A stretch of DNA of 39,304 nucleotides from a virus: positions 1 through 39,304 of the IMG/VR virus record IMGVR_UViG_3300030116_002181; one strand, written 5' to 3'. Shown here in pieces: positions 20,310-29,413 of this stretch. The translations under genes and the position numbers were made by a program. How positions within the stretch are numbered: the first letter of the stretch is position 1; each line of letters starts with the position of its first letter. The notes beneath the pieces were generated by a model. That model had not been told where the DNA came from. It searched no databases and worked only from the letters and a program-made list of their open reading frames with translations.

Positions 20310-21479
20310 TTACAGAGCATTTAACTCTGCAATGTCTTTGTCACAAGAAGCTTTGCATTCAGCATATGCTTCAACCGCTTCTTTGCGCATCTCTTCCCAC
20401 TCAGCATCAGTCTTAGCTGCGTAAGTAGAACTATGATATATAGAACCATTTACACCTGCAAGTGAAGAATGTACAAAATACTGTAGACATCTGATAGCAC
20501 CAGTCTCATCGTCAGGCACTGCACCAATATGCATAGGATCAACAAAGATGTTGTGAATCTCACCGCTGTAGTATGCAATGTACTTAAGACCACCGAAGTG
20601 TAAACCTTTAACGCAAGATGCATTGTCGTTTGTATTTACATAAGACCAGTCTGGTAATCTGTGTGTACAACCAACTTTAATAAAGTGTCCTGGCTTAGCG
20701 TATCCATTAGGGCCTTCGCAGTAAAATGCATCACCACTATTACCCATAACAGATGGCTCAAACAATCTATCTTCTACAAACTCAGGTAATCCACCTTCTT
20801 CAATCTCACCTGTGTCAGGATTGAATGTACGCTTGTAACGATCTACTCTTTCACCAGTCTCTGTGTCATAGGCGTGCATAATTTCAGTAGATACCTTGTA
20901 GCCATTAAGTAAACCCTCTTGAGTAATCTTCATCTGATACATAGTAGCTCTACGCTCAGCAACTTCTTCACTCAAGCCGTGATCTTCCATTAACTCTGTT
21001 TTAAGTTTAGGATGTACATACTGTAAGTTTACAAAGTTAAAGAACTTCTCAGCAAATTTATCTCCTCTATCATTATCCATCTTCTTTTTCAAGATAGGAT
21101 TACGTAAAAATCTAATCCACATCTTTACAAGCGGCATAAAATCTACACCTTTATCAAGTGATTCAAAAATACGATCAACCAAAGCTTGCGGCATAGGTAT
21201 ACTAGATACAACACCTTCGTGCTTTAAGAAAAACTCACCTGTGCCTTCGTTAACGTGAATCCACGAGCACTCAGTTTCTACAGTTGTTTTGTAGTCTTGG
21301 ACAGTAAGCTTAGCAAACTCTTCTATGAGTGCGTTGTACTCGTCCATAGTTTTAACAGATTGCTGTTTGTCAGACAACTCCATCATTTTTTTATAAGTGT
21401 CCTCGGAGTAATTGACACTAAACGGCGTGTCGCCGTACGAACCAGATATTTGGTTCTCAATAACATTAATTGTAATCAT
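20310..21479 (-). CDS. rIIB: rIIB-like protein
   Basis: 389 residues. The C-terminal two thirds carry the rIIB-family pattern I recognise: a stretch around WSYVNTNDNASCVKGLHFGG followed by a Tyr-rich segment, a pattern of small-domain proteins seen in rIIB relatives of many phages. The N-terminal part is an acidic beta domain. It lies directly downstream of the rIIA-like gene, the same pairing as in T4, where rIIA and rIIB act together at the membrane in exclusion of other phages and lysis timing. The molecular role in crAss-like phages is unknown. It is preceded by a 147-base gap with two hairpins, which suggests separate control. Confidence 0.8.
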   Translation of the reverse strand: MITINVIENQISGSYGDTPFSVNYSEDTYKKMMELSDKQQSVKTMDEYNALIEEFAKLTVQDYKTTVETECSWIHVNEGTGEFFLKHEGVVSSIPMPQALVDRIFESLDKGVDFMPLVKMWIRFLRNPILKKKMDNDRGDKFAEKFFNFVNLQYVHPKLKTELMEDHGLSEEVAERRATMYQMKITQEGLLNGYKVSTEIMHAYDTETGERVDRYKRTFNPDTGEIEEGGLPEFVEDRLFEPSVMGNSGDAFYCEGPNGYAKPGHFIKVGCTHRLPDWSYVNTNDNASCVKGLHFGGLKYIAYYSGEIHNIFVDPMHIGAVPDDETGAIRCLQYFVHSSLAGVNGSIYHSSTYAAKTDAEWEEMRKEAVEAYAECKASCDKDIAELNAL

Positions 21480-21540
21480 GATTTAATTAATTTAGTTATA
21501 AAGTTAATATAAAAATTTTGTTTATGCAAATAATTAGGGC

Positions 21541-21615
21541 TGAGAATGAGCGACGCAATCGTCTGATTCTCAATTAAGTACATACTCCCTCGTCAGGACT
21601 TACGCTCTTGTACAC
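21541..21615 (-). promoter_or_regulatory. Structured leader between rIIA- and rIIB-like genes
   Basis: The 147-base gap contains a strong hairpin (TGAGAAT 21541-21547 with ATTCTCA 21566-21572, capped by GACG/CGTC around CAAT). Next to it a weaker GTACA/TGTAC stem encloses a CTGACGAG sequence. The first hairpin has no long T-tract on the minus strand (GCCCTAATTATTT follows), so it looks more like a 5' leader structure for rIIB than a clean terminator. It could be an RNA-stability or attenuation element. Confidence 0.45.
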
Positions 21616-21626
21616 CCATAATTATT

Positions 21627-24362
21627 TTACCAATCTAGTCTACCTTTAGCGTCTAGGTAAACCTTGATTTCTTTGATAAGATCTTGATCCAAATCTTTGT
21701 CGCTATTAGGAGAGTATGATACTTCATCAATGCAATCCAATAGTGTATGCACACCCTCAGACCATTCTTGAAGTTCATCAAATTTATCCATCAACTCTTG
21801 ATCTTGACCAATAGCTTCTGGCACATCTAGCACAAAGAGTTCACGACTCTTCTGCTGTATAGCAGCGGCGTCATCATTATTTTTGCAGAAAGTATGCATT
21901 TCTACAATCTTCTCGATCATAGGAAATATCTCAGTCTGTTTAATCCACTGACTTGTTTTTACATCATAGTCAGCTGCATTGTATACATCCTGAAACTTTT
22001 CAAATAAGTCTGGGTTAATATCCTTAAGACAATATAAATATGTCTTAGGTAACACACCTTTCATCTTATCTGCAGTGTACCATTTTATTGCATGTTCATC
22101 CATAGTATATCCTCCATTAGGTGTTAGTTGTAAAAAGAATTCATCAATGTGTTTAACATTAGGGTTCATGCTAATGTGTTTAACATTGCTCTGTGAGACT
22201 CTGATAATCTGCGGTGTATCCCAATCAAAGTTAGTATTGTGATATACCGTACCATCAGCATTAGTTTCAGTTTTTGGTATTACCGCAGAACTATTACTAA
22301 ATCTAACAGGTGGTGTATCAAAGAAGAACACTCTATCATCATCTCCAAGCTGCCATCTCATCATATCTGTATACACTTCATCCACTCTAGGAGCAAAAGG
22401 ATGTATCATACCACAAGCTGCCATCAGTTTATCGTCATCAGCTGCAGTACCATAATAGGTAATACGCTGAGTCTTCATAAGATCTTTTACCTTTGGTTCA
22501 ATCTTATCTCTGATGTAGTGATTGTCGCTACCTGATGCATGCCATTGCTTATCGTTGTATCTAAAAGTGTATGCAACCATACGCTCTTCTATCTTACGAC
22601 GTTCAGCGGGCGTAATGTTCTCGAACTGTGCAATCTCCTTAGCCTTAGCAATCTCATCCTTGTATTCTTCTAGCCACTCTTCATCTACCTCTATGTCATC
22701 ATAATAACGACTGTGTGTAGATAGTTCGATTAGCTCAAGAACTCTAGCACGTTTAGCTATACGCTTAGCATGCTTCTTTTTATTCTCTACAGAATTAAGA
22801 GTAAGACCAGAGTTAAACTCTGAAGACTTAATACAAATAATAGAACCTTCACACTTGTGTATAAGATACATATCTTTATACTTGCTATGATGCTCTTCAC
22901 CCATGATAAAGATGTTATTATCTCTCAATTGGCTGTAATTCTCAATAGCATTTCTTTCGATAGTATCTTCACCATTACTGTAGTTTTTACTCTTATGTAT
23001 AACCTCAACCTTCATACCTGCGAATAATAACTTTACAGATTCATTCTTAAGTCTAGGGTCTGGGCCAAATTTAGGCTTGAGTTGTTCCTGGTCAATAATG
23101 TTGGACAATCTACCAAGCACACTACCGCTGTCAGCTTGAGTTAAAACTTGCTTACAAGCTATCAACCAAGACACAAAGTCTGTTTGCTTAAGCTCTTCTT
23201 GCACAATCTCACTAGCTTCATCAGCAGCTGCTTCGATTACAGACTTGATGTATGCTTTAGTGTTCTCATTCCATATTACCTTTTCACGTGACGGCGTAAC
23301 ATCTACACCCTCTTGCAATACAATCTCTTCACCAGTATCTGGGTCATTGATAACTTGTCTTGCAGGACATTTGAAAGCAATAGGTCCCCACATCTGCTGC
23401 ATCTCCAACTCACGGAAATCGACAAAGCCATAGTTAACACCAGTTGGTGCGCCTACATCTTTAGTCAATACAATATGCGGCTTACTAAACAGATATGTAT
23501 CAGAGATAATTAAGTTGTCAGAGTTATGCATAACCTTTGGGTGAATATTCTCTTCTCTTTCGTAACCATCTTCTGCAATACGCTTAAATCTAATGTTAGG
23601 CATATACATCAGCTGTTCTTCTATCGCATCACGGTAATCTCGTCTGTTGTGTTTCTTTACTCCAAACGATACTATAGTCTGATTCTTTGCATCCGTAGGT
23701 ACATAGTGCACTTTCGTTCCATCGCTAAGTACAACATGTGGGTTAGTTTTACCAGCCTCTGGATTAAATGCAGGTACAATAAAATCTGTCTTGTAATTGT
23801 AACAGTTCATCTTAAATCTCTTACCATTATGCACAGTCTCTATAGTGTAAAAGTCTACACCAGTTGACAATGCAACCTTAGCACCAAGACCAAATGCGCC
23901 GAAGTTTTCAGCTGTGTTACGCTTAGTTGAATAACCAAGTTCAAGCACACCCTCTAAACGGCGTTCACCAATACCAACACCATGGTCGTGTATACTAACT
24001 ACATCGCAGTATCCTGTTCCTTCATTCTCTTTGTATGTAATTTGTACGGTATTGTTTTCTGCATCTAAATGATTCAGATTGTAATAACTAATATCAAAGT
24101 TACTATCAGCATATTGATCGCCGTAACGCTCAATATAATAGTCTTCTACTTTAGCTTTACCAGTTAGTATCTCTATTGCCATTTCTTTCTCACGTTGTGC
24201 ATCGGCACCATTGGTAGCCAGCTCACGCACGGTAGACGGAATGGGTGTAGAGTACTGTGTAGATTGTAAGATGTCAAATACCATCTTTTCTGCGCCCTTG
24301 TTAATTTTCTTAGCAAGGCCTTCAGATCCTTTGATCTGTTTGTCAATCGTTTTTATACTCAT
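21627..24362 (-). CDS. rIIA: rIIA-like protein with GHKL ATPase domain
   Basis: 911 residues. The N-terminal 170 residues carry a GHKL (Hsp90/MutL/histidine-kinase type) ATP-binding fold: N-box RELATNGADA at 46-55, G1-like HDHGVGIGERRL at 125-136, and G2-like ENFGAFGLGAKVALS at 152-166. This matches the rIIA family, although the protein is longer than the roughly 725-residue T4 rIIA. The remaining 740 residues are charged and helical, without clear membrane segments. The downstream gene is the rIIB partner. ATP binding is supported by motifs; the biological role (membrane function or interference with competing phages) is carried over from T4 and uncertain here. Confidence 0.88.
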   Translation of the reverse strand: MSIKTIDKQIKGSEGLAKKINKGAEKMVFDILQSTQYSTPIPSTVRELATNGADAQREKEMAIEILTGKAKVEDYYIERYGDQYADSNFDISYYNLNHLDAENNTVQITYKENEGTGYCDVVSIHDHGVGIGERRLEGVLELGYSTKRNTAENFGAFGLGAKVALSTGVDFYTIETVHNGKRFKMNCYNYKTDFIVPAFNPEAGKTNPHVVLSDGTKVHYVPTDAKNQTIVSFGVKKHNRRDYRDAIEEQLMYMPNIRFKRIAEDGYEREENIHPKVMHNSDNLIISDTYLFSKPHIVLTKDVGAPTGVNYGFVDFRELEMQQMWGPIAFKCPARQVINDPDTGEEIVLQEGVDVTPSREKVIWNENTKAYIKSVIEAAADEASEIVQEELKQTDFVSWLIACKQVLTQADSGSVLGRLSNIIDQEQLKPKFGPDPRLKNESVKLLFAGMKVEVIHKSKNYSNGEDTIERNAIENYSQLRDNNIFIMGEEHHSKYKDMYLIHKCEGSIICIKSSEFNSGLTLNSVENKKKHAKRIAKRARVLELIELSTHSRYYDDIEVDEEWLEEYKDEIAKAKEIAQFENITPAERRKIEERMVAYTFRYNDKQWHASGSDNHYIRDKIEPKVKDLMKTQRITYYGTAADDDKLMAACGMIHPFAPRVDEVYTDMMRWQLGDDDRVFFFDTPPVRFSNSSAVIPKTETNADGTVYHNTNFDWDTPQIIRVSQSNVKHISMNPNVKHIDEFFLQLTPNGGYTMDEHAIKWYTADKMKGVLPKTYLYCLKDINPDLFEKFQDVYNAADYDVKTSQWIKQTEIFPMIEKIVEMHTFCKNNDDAAAIQQKSRELFVLDVPEAIGQDQELMDKFDELQEWSEGVHTLLDCIDEVSYSPNSDKDLDQDLIKEIKVYLDAKGRLDW

Positions 24363-24391
24363 TTTACTATTTTTTAAGTATTGTTAAACAT

Positions 24392-24616
24392 TTATTCATC
24401 TCTACGAAATTCTGCTGCTTCTTCTCTTTTTCTTTCAGCATATTCATAGTCTTCTATAGGTACTTCAAACTCTTCTTTACATTCACTACAGATATAATCT
24501 GCAGAAACATATTCATCATAGTTTGTGTACTCGCTGTATTCTGAGCCACAGCAAGGGCTTACCATATCTGTAGAGTCATCTCTATCAGACATAGTTTTCC
24601 ACTGATCATAATTCAT
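24392..24616 (-). CDS. Small zinc-ribbon protein
   Basis: 74 residues. Two cysteine knuckles, SPCCGSEY near residues 21-28 and YICSECKEEF near 42-51, give a CxxC-type pair arrangement that suits one structural zinc. The rest is strongly acidic, with a charged helical C-terminus. Such small zinc ribbons are frequent in phages as adaptors for nucleic acids or proteins. It is the first gene after the terminator at 24639-24660, 29 bases before rIIA, and is probably cotranscribed with rIIA and rIIB. Exact function unknown. Confidence 0.8.
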   Translation of the reverse strand: MNYDQWKTMSDRDDSTDMVSPCCGSEYSEYTNYDEYVSADYICSECKEEFEVPIEDYEYAERKREEAAEFRRDE

Positions 24617-24634
24617 AATTAAAATTTAGTTAAT

Positions 24635-24660
24635 AAAAAAAGAGCTCGTTAAAGCTCTTT
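24635..24660 (-). terminator. Terminator after the DUF1064-like gene
   Basis: AAAGAGCT (24639-24646) pairs with AGCTCTTT (24653-24660) around CGTTAA. On the minus strand it is followed by a run of seven T. The stop codon of the upstream gene lies in the loop. Confidence 0.85.
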
Positions 24661-25086
24661 GATAAGTTCTATAGTTTTTAAAACTTGACCCTGATTCTTA
24701 GGTAAATACAGTACTGGCGGATCTTCCAGCTGCATTAAATGATTTTTAAACATTTTCCATTTTACAGGAAATACGTCATTTGCAAAACCTTTTACTTCTA
24801 TAATCCACTTACCATTAGGATCTACAAAGTCAGGAGTATATGTAATATCTCTAATTTTGTATGTATTGTCTACATATCCTTTAGTTTTATGTGGTTCATA
24901 ACATTGTTGAGAATAATGAAAGCCTTCTTGTAACACGTACTTCTTTTTTTCGTATAAGCATTTAACTTTTGCTTCTTCTAGTTTTTTATACGTAAAAAGT
25001 TCAAGCTTTGACCTGAACTTAATACCTTTATATACTTTACTAGTAGCGTTTCTTACTTTTTTATTTGCTTTTACTTTTCGTCTCAT
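24649..25086 (-). CDS. DUF1064-type PD-(D/E)xK nuclease
   Basis: The frame is open from an ATG at 25131 (160 residues), which would overlap the previous gene by 49 bases. The Met at 25086 gives a classic 4-base ATGA overlap and 145 residues, so I chose it. The protein fits DUF1064 (phage endonuclease I/VRR-like): basic N-terminus, KFRSKLELFTYKKL with the first acidic residue, then YTPDFVDPNGKWIIEVKGF, which supplies Asp and the ExK pair of a PD-(D/E)xK nuclease. Likely roles are branched-DNA or recombination-intermediate cleavage; the substrate is not determined by sequence. It follows the metallophosphoesterase and precedes a terminator. Confidence 0.82.
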   Translation of the reverse strand: MRRKVKANKKVRNATSKVYKGIKFRSKLELFTYKKLEEAKVKCLYEKKKYVLQEGFHYSQQCYEPHKTKGYVDNTYKIRDITYTPDFVDPNGKWIIEVKGFANDVFPVKWKMFKNHLMQLEDPPVLYLPKNQGQVLKTIELIKEL

Positions 25087-26216
25087 ACGTTTGTTTGTAA
25101 GTATCCCTCGTAACCTCTTGTTTTGCTCCATATATGTGCTTGACCTGTTCGTTTAGCTTCATAGCCCATCATTTTATGCCAAGCATCGTTAGCACATATT
25201 GATGGTATAAATCTAACTTTAATACCTCGATATTCGTTTACCATTTCCTTATGCATATGTCCACAGTGTACTTCTCTAAACTTAGTCTCTGCAAATAGCA
25301 AAGGCTGCTCAGTTGCCATTATTAATGGCATTTCAGCTGGTTTCTCCTTGTCTCCGTGTGTAAACATAATTAAGCTAACTCCGTATTTATAGTATTTTCT
25401 AGAATCATATCCATTATCTACAAAAACTCTATCATCATTTACAAAAAATGCTCGCAAAAACTCGCCAGCATAAAACATTCTTTCGTAATCATGATTACCT
25501 TGCACCACTACAACATCAACAGGTGCAGTCCTAGCTAAATAGCTTATTGCTCTTATCATAAGATTGCAATAACCTACAAACGTTTCTTGCCATTCTGCTG
25601 AGTCTTGTTGAGGTGTGCCTTTTGTAGTAGCTCTAGAATAACCTTCAGAGTTCATACCATCATTACCAATAGGTAAAAGTATGCGCTCTATGTTTAATCC
25701 TTTTGCTTTATGTAATAGATCTTTTACAACTTTCATATATTCCTCTTCTGCTTCATCAAGAGTTTGTCCTGTATATTTACCATAGTGTATATCTGGTAAT
25801 GATATTTCATACACTACAGCATCTTCTACAGCTTCATATTCTTGTTCAACCTTAGGACTATATGATTCTAATAAAGATACTATTTCGTCTTTAGTTCTTT
25901 TAACTACATCGTCTTCGCCTTTTACTACAACAGAGAATCTATTATCTCCTTGCATATTTTGCCAAAACTTTACAGACTTAACATCATCTTCATCTATTTG
26001 GTTTTCTTTTAAAAACTTTTTAAATTCACTGATCTCTGATGCGTTTACATTATTAAGGTCAAATTCTTCTGATCCTTTTGCTTCTATCCTAGCTTCTCTC
26101 AAAGCATGTCTACAAGTTTCAACGCTACAATCTAATTTTTCTGATAGTCTTTCTGCTCCTTCTTTTAAATATCCTGGTCTTCGTTTTAAAAATTCTTTTA
26201 CTTCTTGTTTGTTCAT
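25083..26216 (-). CDS. HTH plus calcineurin-like metallophosphoesterase
   Basis: 377 residues. The first 50 or so form a helix-turn-helix-like region (AERLSEKLDCSVETCRHALR). From about residue 135 there is a calcineurin-like phosphoesterase: LPDIHYGKY (Asp142, His144), PIGNDGMNSEG near 182-192, VVQGNHDYERMF (Asn241, His242, Asp243), MFTHGDKEK, and VHCGHMHKE near residue 319. All dinuclear metal ligand motifs of the family are visible. The substrate may be DNA or a nucleotide; relatives include SbcD-type nucleases and protein phosphatases. It overlaps the primase stop by 4 bases, so it is expressed with the replication genes. The HTH suggests a DNA-directed role (inference). Confidence 0.88.
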   Translation of the reverse strand: MNKQEVKEFLKRRPGYLKEGAERLSEKLDCSVETCRHALREARIEAKGSEEFDLNNVNASEISEFKKFLKENQIDEDDVKSVKFWQNMQGDNRFSVVVKGEDDVVKRTKDEIVSLLESYSPKVEQEYEAVEDAVVYEISLPDIHYGKYTGQTLDEAEEEYMKVVKDLLHKAKGLNIERILLPIGNDGMNSEGYSRATTKGTPQQDSAEWQETFVGYCNLMIRAISYLARTAPVDVVVVQGNHDYERMFYAGEFLRAFFVNDDRVFVDNGYDSRKYYKYGVSLIMFTHGDKEKPAEMPLIMATEQPLLFAETKFREVHCGHMHKEMVNEYRGIKVRFIPSICANDAWHKMMGYEAKRTGQAHIWSKTRGYEGYLQTNV

Positions 26217-27208
26217 ATTTGTAATTCTATAAGAGTTTTCAACCCTCCAGATCTTTTAAAGTGTGCAATATAATCAGACAAATCTTTTAATTTATATACA
26301 TCAGGTATAATGATATTTTTTAAACGATACTTTGTACTAATTTTTTTTGCCATTGTTTGTCCTGGGTTATTTGGATTGTTAAAATCATTGTCATAAAATA
26401 ATGCTACTTTCTTGAACCTCTTTTGTAATTCCTCGATCGTCTTGGTTTCTGGCATTTGCATTTCTGATTGCAAGGCGACTGCGGAGATACCCATCGCGAA
26501 CAAGCACATAACATCTTTGAGACTCGATGCAATAATACAGAGATTGCCTTTTTCAGGGAGTTGTCTGTAACCTTGTATGATGTCTTTGTTTGTGTTGCTC
26601 GCCCATTTGTTTTCCTCTTCATAAGGCGCATAAATTTTGAATTTGTTACCGAACCTATATGCATAAGTTATTGATTTACAGGTAAATCTATTACCATTTA
26701 TCCAATAATGAGATATGGGCTCGACGCCAAATGTAAGTAATATTTCTTTACTAATCAAATATTTACTCCAAAAGTTTTTATCATCTTTATTCCAATTTCT
26801 TCTTCTTTTTTGAATTATAGTTTGCTTTTTAGGCATTTTAAAAGATTCTCTTCTATATCCTATATATCCCATAGTAAATTTTACATCATTACTATGGTTT
26901 GCTAGTCCTAAATTAAAATCACAATCAATAATGCGCAAAGCTGCATAAAAATCACAATTAAATTTTGTTTGTACATATGAAAAACAATTAAAACTATGAT
27001 CAGGGCAACCAAAATCTTTGTACAACAATTTGTTATTGTATACCCCAATAGACACAGATGGTCTAGTATCTTTACGAAGCTCGCTACAAAATTTTAGATT
27101 TAGTTTTTTAAAACTAGGACAATAATATCTAAATATATCATATTCAGAGATTTTTTCCAGAATACTATCTGTATGTAATCTCTCGTTTGGTTTTCTAATT
27201 TTTAGCAT
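26213..27208 (-). CDS. DnaG-like Toprim primase
   Basis: 331 residues. The N-terminal third resembles a CHC2-type zinc-binding primase domain: KFCSELRKDTRPSVSI followed by LYKDFGCPDHSFNCFSYVQ, which supplies cysteines and histidine. The C-terminal part has a Toprim signature: LCIIASSLKDVMCLFAMG (where the usual catalytic Glu is replaced by a Ser/Lys-type motif seen in some phage proteins) and then KVALFYDNDFNNPNNPGQ with the DxD pair. It would prime lagging-strand synthesis with the separate DnaB-type helicase encoded at 30265-31209. It is the first gene after the strong terminator at 27230-27255. I am sure of the Toprim domain, less of catalytic detail. Confidence 0.85.
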   Translation of the reverse strand: MLKIRKPNERLHTDSILEKISEYDIFRYYCPSFKKLNLKFCSELRKDTRPSVSIGVYNNKLLYKDFGCPDHSFNCFSYVQTKFNCDFYAALRIIDCDFNLGLANHSNDVKFTMGYIGYRRESFKMPKKQTIIQKRRRNWNKDDKNFWSKYLISKEILLTFGVEPISHYWINGNRFTCKSITYAYRFGNKFKIYAPYEEENKWASNTNKDIIQGYRQLPEKGNLCIIASSLKDVMCLFAMGISAVALQSEMQMPETKTIEELQKRFKKVALFYDNDFNNPNNPGQTMAKKISTKYRLKNIIIPDVYKLKDLSDYIAHFKRSGGLKTLIELQI

Positions 27209-27222
27209 AGCTTGCGAATTTA

Positions 27223-27255
27223 AATAAAAAAAGGGCAGCTTTTACACTGCCCTTT
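27223..27255 (-). terminator. Strong terminator after SSB gene
   Basis: AAAGGGCAG (27230-27238) pairs perfectly with CTGCCCTTT (27247-27255). On the minus strand the stem is followed by TTTTTTTATTT. This is a textbook intrinsic terminator and would give SSB its own transcript end. Confidence 0.92.
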
Positions 27256-27273
27256 AATTATTGTTATTAAATA

Positions 27274-28050
27274 CTAGAATGGTAAATCAGATCCATCGTC
27301 GTCATTTGTAGTCCAATCTTCATCCTCATTAGTAACTTTATCAGGAGTAATCAAACTAGCTGTAGATTTATGCTCACCAAATACAAGATCAGCATTAAAA
27401 TCAGCATTAAACGCTCCATACTCATCATTTAAAGCTTTTACAAAATAGCTGTCTCTTGGTGTTTTGTATGCACGACCAAAGTATTTTGTATAAACAATTT
27501 GATACTTGTCATCTTTTACACCAACAAGAACACGTACTGGGTTATCTTTTAACACAGATACATATTTCTTAAGCTCAGTTACATCACCTGCTGCAATTTG
27601 CGCAATAGTATCAAAAGTTACCTCATCTCCAGCTGCGACATTTGCCCAGCATTTTGCAAAATTGATTAGAGTTTCCTCACCAACATAAGCTTTACGCTCT
27701 CCGTCAGCTTTCCACCAATCATAACTAGGAGAATCTTCAGACCAAGTAGATTGACCTATAGAATTCATCCATTGGTGTTTTCCTGATTGTGACACTCTAT
27801 GCGTAGCTTGCATTAATATCTCAATCTTGAAACTACCAGTTTCATTTTTAACCCAAAATACAACTTTGTTGTACTCTTGGTCGCCCATAGAAATAGTATA
27901 AACAGGTTCTTGTTTTAGTTTTATTCCTAGGTTATGCAGTTCTTCCAATGTAGGATTTACTGCGATTACATTTACATTTGTAAGGCCAGAGTATAATTTT
28001 AGTCCTCCGCCTGCTACCTCCGAAGAGATAGGATTGCTAGTTAAAGCCAT
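27274..28050 (-). CDS. ssb: Single-stranded DNA-binding protein
   Basis: 258 residues. The body is beta-rich, compatible with an OB-fold domain. The last 20 residues are very acidic and end DDDGSDLPF, the conserved SSB C-terminal tip (acidic run ending in Pro-Phe) that recruits repair and replication proteins. It lies in the replication block between a small acidic protein and the primase. It would coat single-stranded DNA during replication and recombination with the Sak4-like ATPase. The family assignment rests on the tail, context and fold-like pattern, not on a clear OB-fold sequence motif. Confidence 0.8.
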   Translation of the reverse strand: MALTSNPISSEVAGGGLKLYSGLTNVNVIAVNPTLEELHNLGIKLKQEPVYTISMGDQEYNKVVFWVKNETGSFKIEILMQATHRVSQSGKHQWMNSIGQSTWSEDSPSYDWWKADGERKAYVGEETLINFAKCWANVAAGDEVTFDTIAQIAAGDVTELKKYVSVLKDNPVRVLVGVKDDKYQIVYTKYFGRAYKTPRDSYFVKALNDEYGAFNADFNADLVFGEHKSTASLITPDKVTNEDEDWTTNDDDGSDLPF

Positions 28051-28068
28051 AATTAATAGTGTTTAAAA

Positions 28069-28488
28069 TTAAAAGTTAAAATCATCTTCTTCATCCTGTA
28101 ACTCAGGTGTAGCTTCCACAACCATAGACGCTTCTGTATGTACATCAACGTCTAGACTAGCTTCTACATTAGTATTGTCTACTCCATATAACATACTAGA
28201 CGCTTCTTCTTCTGTAGCTTCTACAGGAATGCTAGTTTGGTTAGGATCAGTAACTGTATCATCAACAAAGTTAAAAGAAAGTTTACGTACTTTCTTAGCT
28301 TTTTTACCTTTTAATGAAGGGTGTTGAAACATTTGTGTTACTTCCCACTTTTCTAAGCTATACTTTGCTTGTATACCTGCGCGGTCTATACCATTGTTAA
28401 GGTCCTCAATAATCATCGTCACTGTAATAGTTTGAGGTTTTACTACAGGAGTCGTGTTGGGCTCGACAGCCGTTCTTGCTTCAATCAT
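28069..28488 (-). CDS. Small protein with SSB-like acidic tail
   Basis: 139 residues, unrecognised. Residues 20-60 (VTMIIEDLNNGIDRAGIQAK and the following EVTQMFQHPSL) look like a helix-turn-helix-like domain, followed by a basic patch KGKKAKKVRKL. The second half is low-complexity and acidic, ending DEEDDFNF, which resembles an SSB tip. It lies between the Sak4-like ATPase and SSB, 18 bases from each. A recombination- or replication-accessory protein that binds the same partners as SSB is a reasonable inference; nothing more can be said. Confidence 0.75.
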   Translation of the reverse strand: MIEARTAVEPNTTPVVKPQTITVTMIIEDLNNGIDRAGIQAKYSLEKWEVTQMFQHPSLKGKKAKKVRKLSFNFVDDTVTDPNQTSIPVEATEEEASSMLYGVDNTNVEASLDVDVHTEASMVVEATPELQDEEDDFNF

Positions 28489-28506
28489 TTTTTAAAATTT
28501 TAGCGG

Positions 28507-29205
28507 TTAATCAATAAATATATTTGACCATTCTAAAGGCATGGTCTGACCTTTCAAGTGATCACAACGTGAGCCAGCAGTAATATCTGACATAGAGTCA
28601 AAAGAAATCATAGTATTCTCGTCTTCTCTGTAGATATAACCAACAGCATCAGCGTTAGCACATGTAATTTGCTTTATCTTGCCAGTAAGATCAAGGTCCT
28701 TTACAGCGACCTCTTTACCTTTCTTTTCAAGCATTTTGTCCTTTAGGTGACCTACTAGGATAACATGATCAGCTAGCAAGTTTACTCTATCTATCCACTT
28801 TTTGTATGCCATACGCAAATATAAATAGCCAGCGCCGTTAGGCAATGATAGTACAGACATACCAGGGTTCTTTGTTTCAAAGTTTTTACCCATAGGAGTT
28901 TTCATATAAATTTGTTTTGCCTCCTCTTCACACCATTCTTCAAGTTTTGAGATAGTGTCAATAGCAACATATTTATATGGTTTCTTCTGTTTGATAATTT
29001 CTCTACCGACATCAGCAAGTTCTTTTAAATTCTTAACTTTTATCTTTAAAGCATCGACCATATCAGAACCCTCCTCAAGGTCAATAATCAAACAATTGTC
29101 TAATTGTGATAATACTGTAGTCTTCCCAATTTTTGGTGGACCATATATTATCATGTTCTTAGGCGACTTTCGGCTCGCCTTTACCTTCTTAGTTGGTAAT
29201 TCCAT
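28507..29205 (-). CDS. Sak4/RecA-like P-loop ATPase
   Basis: 232 residues. Walker A is YGPPKIGKTT at 21-30. A Walker B-like strand, YKYVAIDTISKLEEW, lies near 92-106, and a polar sensor-like strand is HVILVGHLKD. These fit the small RecA-core ATPases of the Sak4 (AAA_24) group, which phages use as single-strand annealing recombinases working with SSB. Context supports this: the SSB and an acidic-tailed protein follow directly. It lies 2 bases after the 67-residue gene. Confidence 0.87.
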   Translation of the reverse strand: MELPTKKVKASRKSPKNMIIYGPPKIGKTTVLSQLDNCLIIDLEEGSDMVDALKIKVKNLKELADVGREIIKQKKPYKYVAIDTISKLEEWCEEEAKQIYMKTPMGKNFETKNPGMSVLSLPNGAGYLYLRMAYKKWIDRVNLLADHVILVGHLKDKMLEKKGKEVAVKDLDLTGKIKQITCANADAVGYIYREDENTMISFDSMSDITAGSRCDHLKGQTMPLEWSNIFID

Positions 29206-29207
29206 AA

Positions 29208-29411
29208 TTATTTATAATAGTTTAAAGGTTCTTTTTTGGTTGGTTTTGACATTTCGTCTTCCATTTGTAGCAAAGTTCCAAGTAAAACCCTGTGTTTACG
29301 TGTTAACTCAGGATCAACTTGTTTAACTTCTTCAAGTTTAATCATAGTGCGTTGTACACTGTGTATAAGAAGAGCAATTTCTTCTCTGGTTAAAGTGGTT
29401 TTATTTTCCAT
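29208..29411 (-). CDS. Small helical protein
   Basis: 67 residues, mostly helical and charged (TREEIALLIHSVQRTMIKLEEV), with no cysteine and no membrane segment. It is packed 2 bases from each neighbour, between the radical SAM gene and the Sak4-like ATPase, which supports a real gene. Unrecognised; it might be a small regulator or partner of the ATPase. Confidence 0.7.
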   Translation of the reverse strand: MENKTTLTREEIALLIHSVQRTMIKLEEVKQVDPELTRKHRVLLGTLLQMEDEMSKPTKKEPLNYYK

Positions 29412-29413
29412 AT

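Noticed and set aside
21541-21615. Second hammerhead ribozyme (CTGACGAG on minus)
   Set aside because: The CUGANGA box is present, but no stem II followed by GAA-A is found and stem I does not abut the core.
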